From NCBI GenBank assembly GCA_024639745.1, contig JAHEHW010000112.1:1-6234 (forward strand): a stretch of 6,234 nucleotides of DNA, given 5' to 3'. The notes beneath the pieces were generated by a model. It did not search any database and was not told the origin of the DNA. It saw only the letters and a program-made list of their open reading frames with translations. Shown one piece after another: positions 6,191 through 6,234 of the stretch (position 1 is its first letter; each line of letters starts with the position of its first letter). The position numbers and the translations under genes were made by a program. This stretch comes from Salaquimonas sp. (GTDB taxonomy: Bacteria > Pseudomonadota > Alphaproteobacteria > Rhizobiales > Rhizobiaceae).

Positions 6191-6234
6191 ATGATTTCCA
6201 AGCCAATGCGTTCCCTGGCTCTGACCGCCGGTTT
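6191..6234 (+). CDS. Start of an unidentified gene, 3' end outside the window
   Basis: Only 14 complete codons are visible, reading MISKPMRSLALTAG, then two bases of the next codon. A short basic start followed by a hydrophobic stretch looks like the beginning of a Sec signal peptide or a membrane anchor. A purine-rich GAAGA sits just before the ATG, with GGAAGAAAAG further upstream, and a candidate promoter lies at 6123-6150. A second ATG at 6206 is an alternative start. It is transcribed away from the DUF952-pyrD operon. Too little is present to name the product, and the call rests on the start context and the secretion-like N-terminus. Confidence 0.5.
   Translation, partial: MISKPMRSLALTAG

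Noticed and set aside
6004..6201. N-terminal extension of the DUF952 protein to TTG 6201 (or ATG 6192)
   Set aside because: The 66 extra residues lack family similarity, would make the protein far longer than DUF952 members, and would overlap the start of the divergent gene.

Overview
The window looks like ordinary chromosomal DNA from an alphaproteobacterium of the order Hyphomicrobiales (Rhizobiales), most likely a Rhizobiaceae-type genome. The basis is the moderately high GC content, the style of the proteins, and the order DUF952 - pyrD - arsC-like, which I recall from rhizobial genomes. The genus cannot be fixed from the sequence alone. The window is gene-dense: no gap without a gene exceeds about 190 bases. 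I see no insertion sequence, prophage, CRISPR array, tRNA or rRNA.

Left part (1-1815, + strand): the 3' part of an ATP-dependent DNA ligase gene enters from the left edge. Its product belongs to the type found in the bacterial Exo-ligase-helicase-MPE repair cluster. It is followed by a gene for a small two-helix membrane protein of the DUF6460 type.

Middle (1819-4174): a histone-deacetylase-like zinc hydrolase on the - strand ends 3 bases from the DUF6460 gene. It is transcribed away from a MATE transporter of the DinF type on the + strand. The 106 bases between these two starts contain overlapping short palindromes that could be an operator.

Right part (4202-6003, - strand): a tight three-gene operon, DUF952 - pyrD - arsC-like, is joined by an ATGA overlap and a TGAATG junction. 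It encodes a small protein of unknown function, the quinone-dependent dihydroorotate dehydrogenase of pyrimidine synthesis, and a glutaredoxin-type arsenate reductase relative closest to YfgD. The operon converges on the MATE gene. A 7-bp hairpin sits across the arsC-like stop codon.

Right edge (6004-6234): a 187-base divergent intergenic region holds a plausible sigma70 promoter reading rightward. It leads into the first 14 codons of a gene whose product starts like a secreted protein.

Taken together these are DNA repair, nucleotide synthesis, transport and detoxification genes of a core chromosome. I found no convincing new system. The more interesting points are the ligase lacking its usual partners downstream, the divergent deacetylase/exporter pair, and the translationally coupled pyrD operon with an ART-like DUF952 gene.
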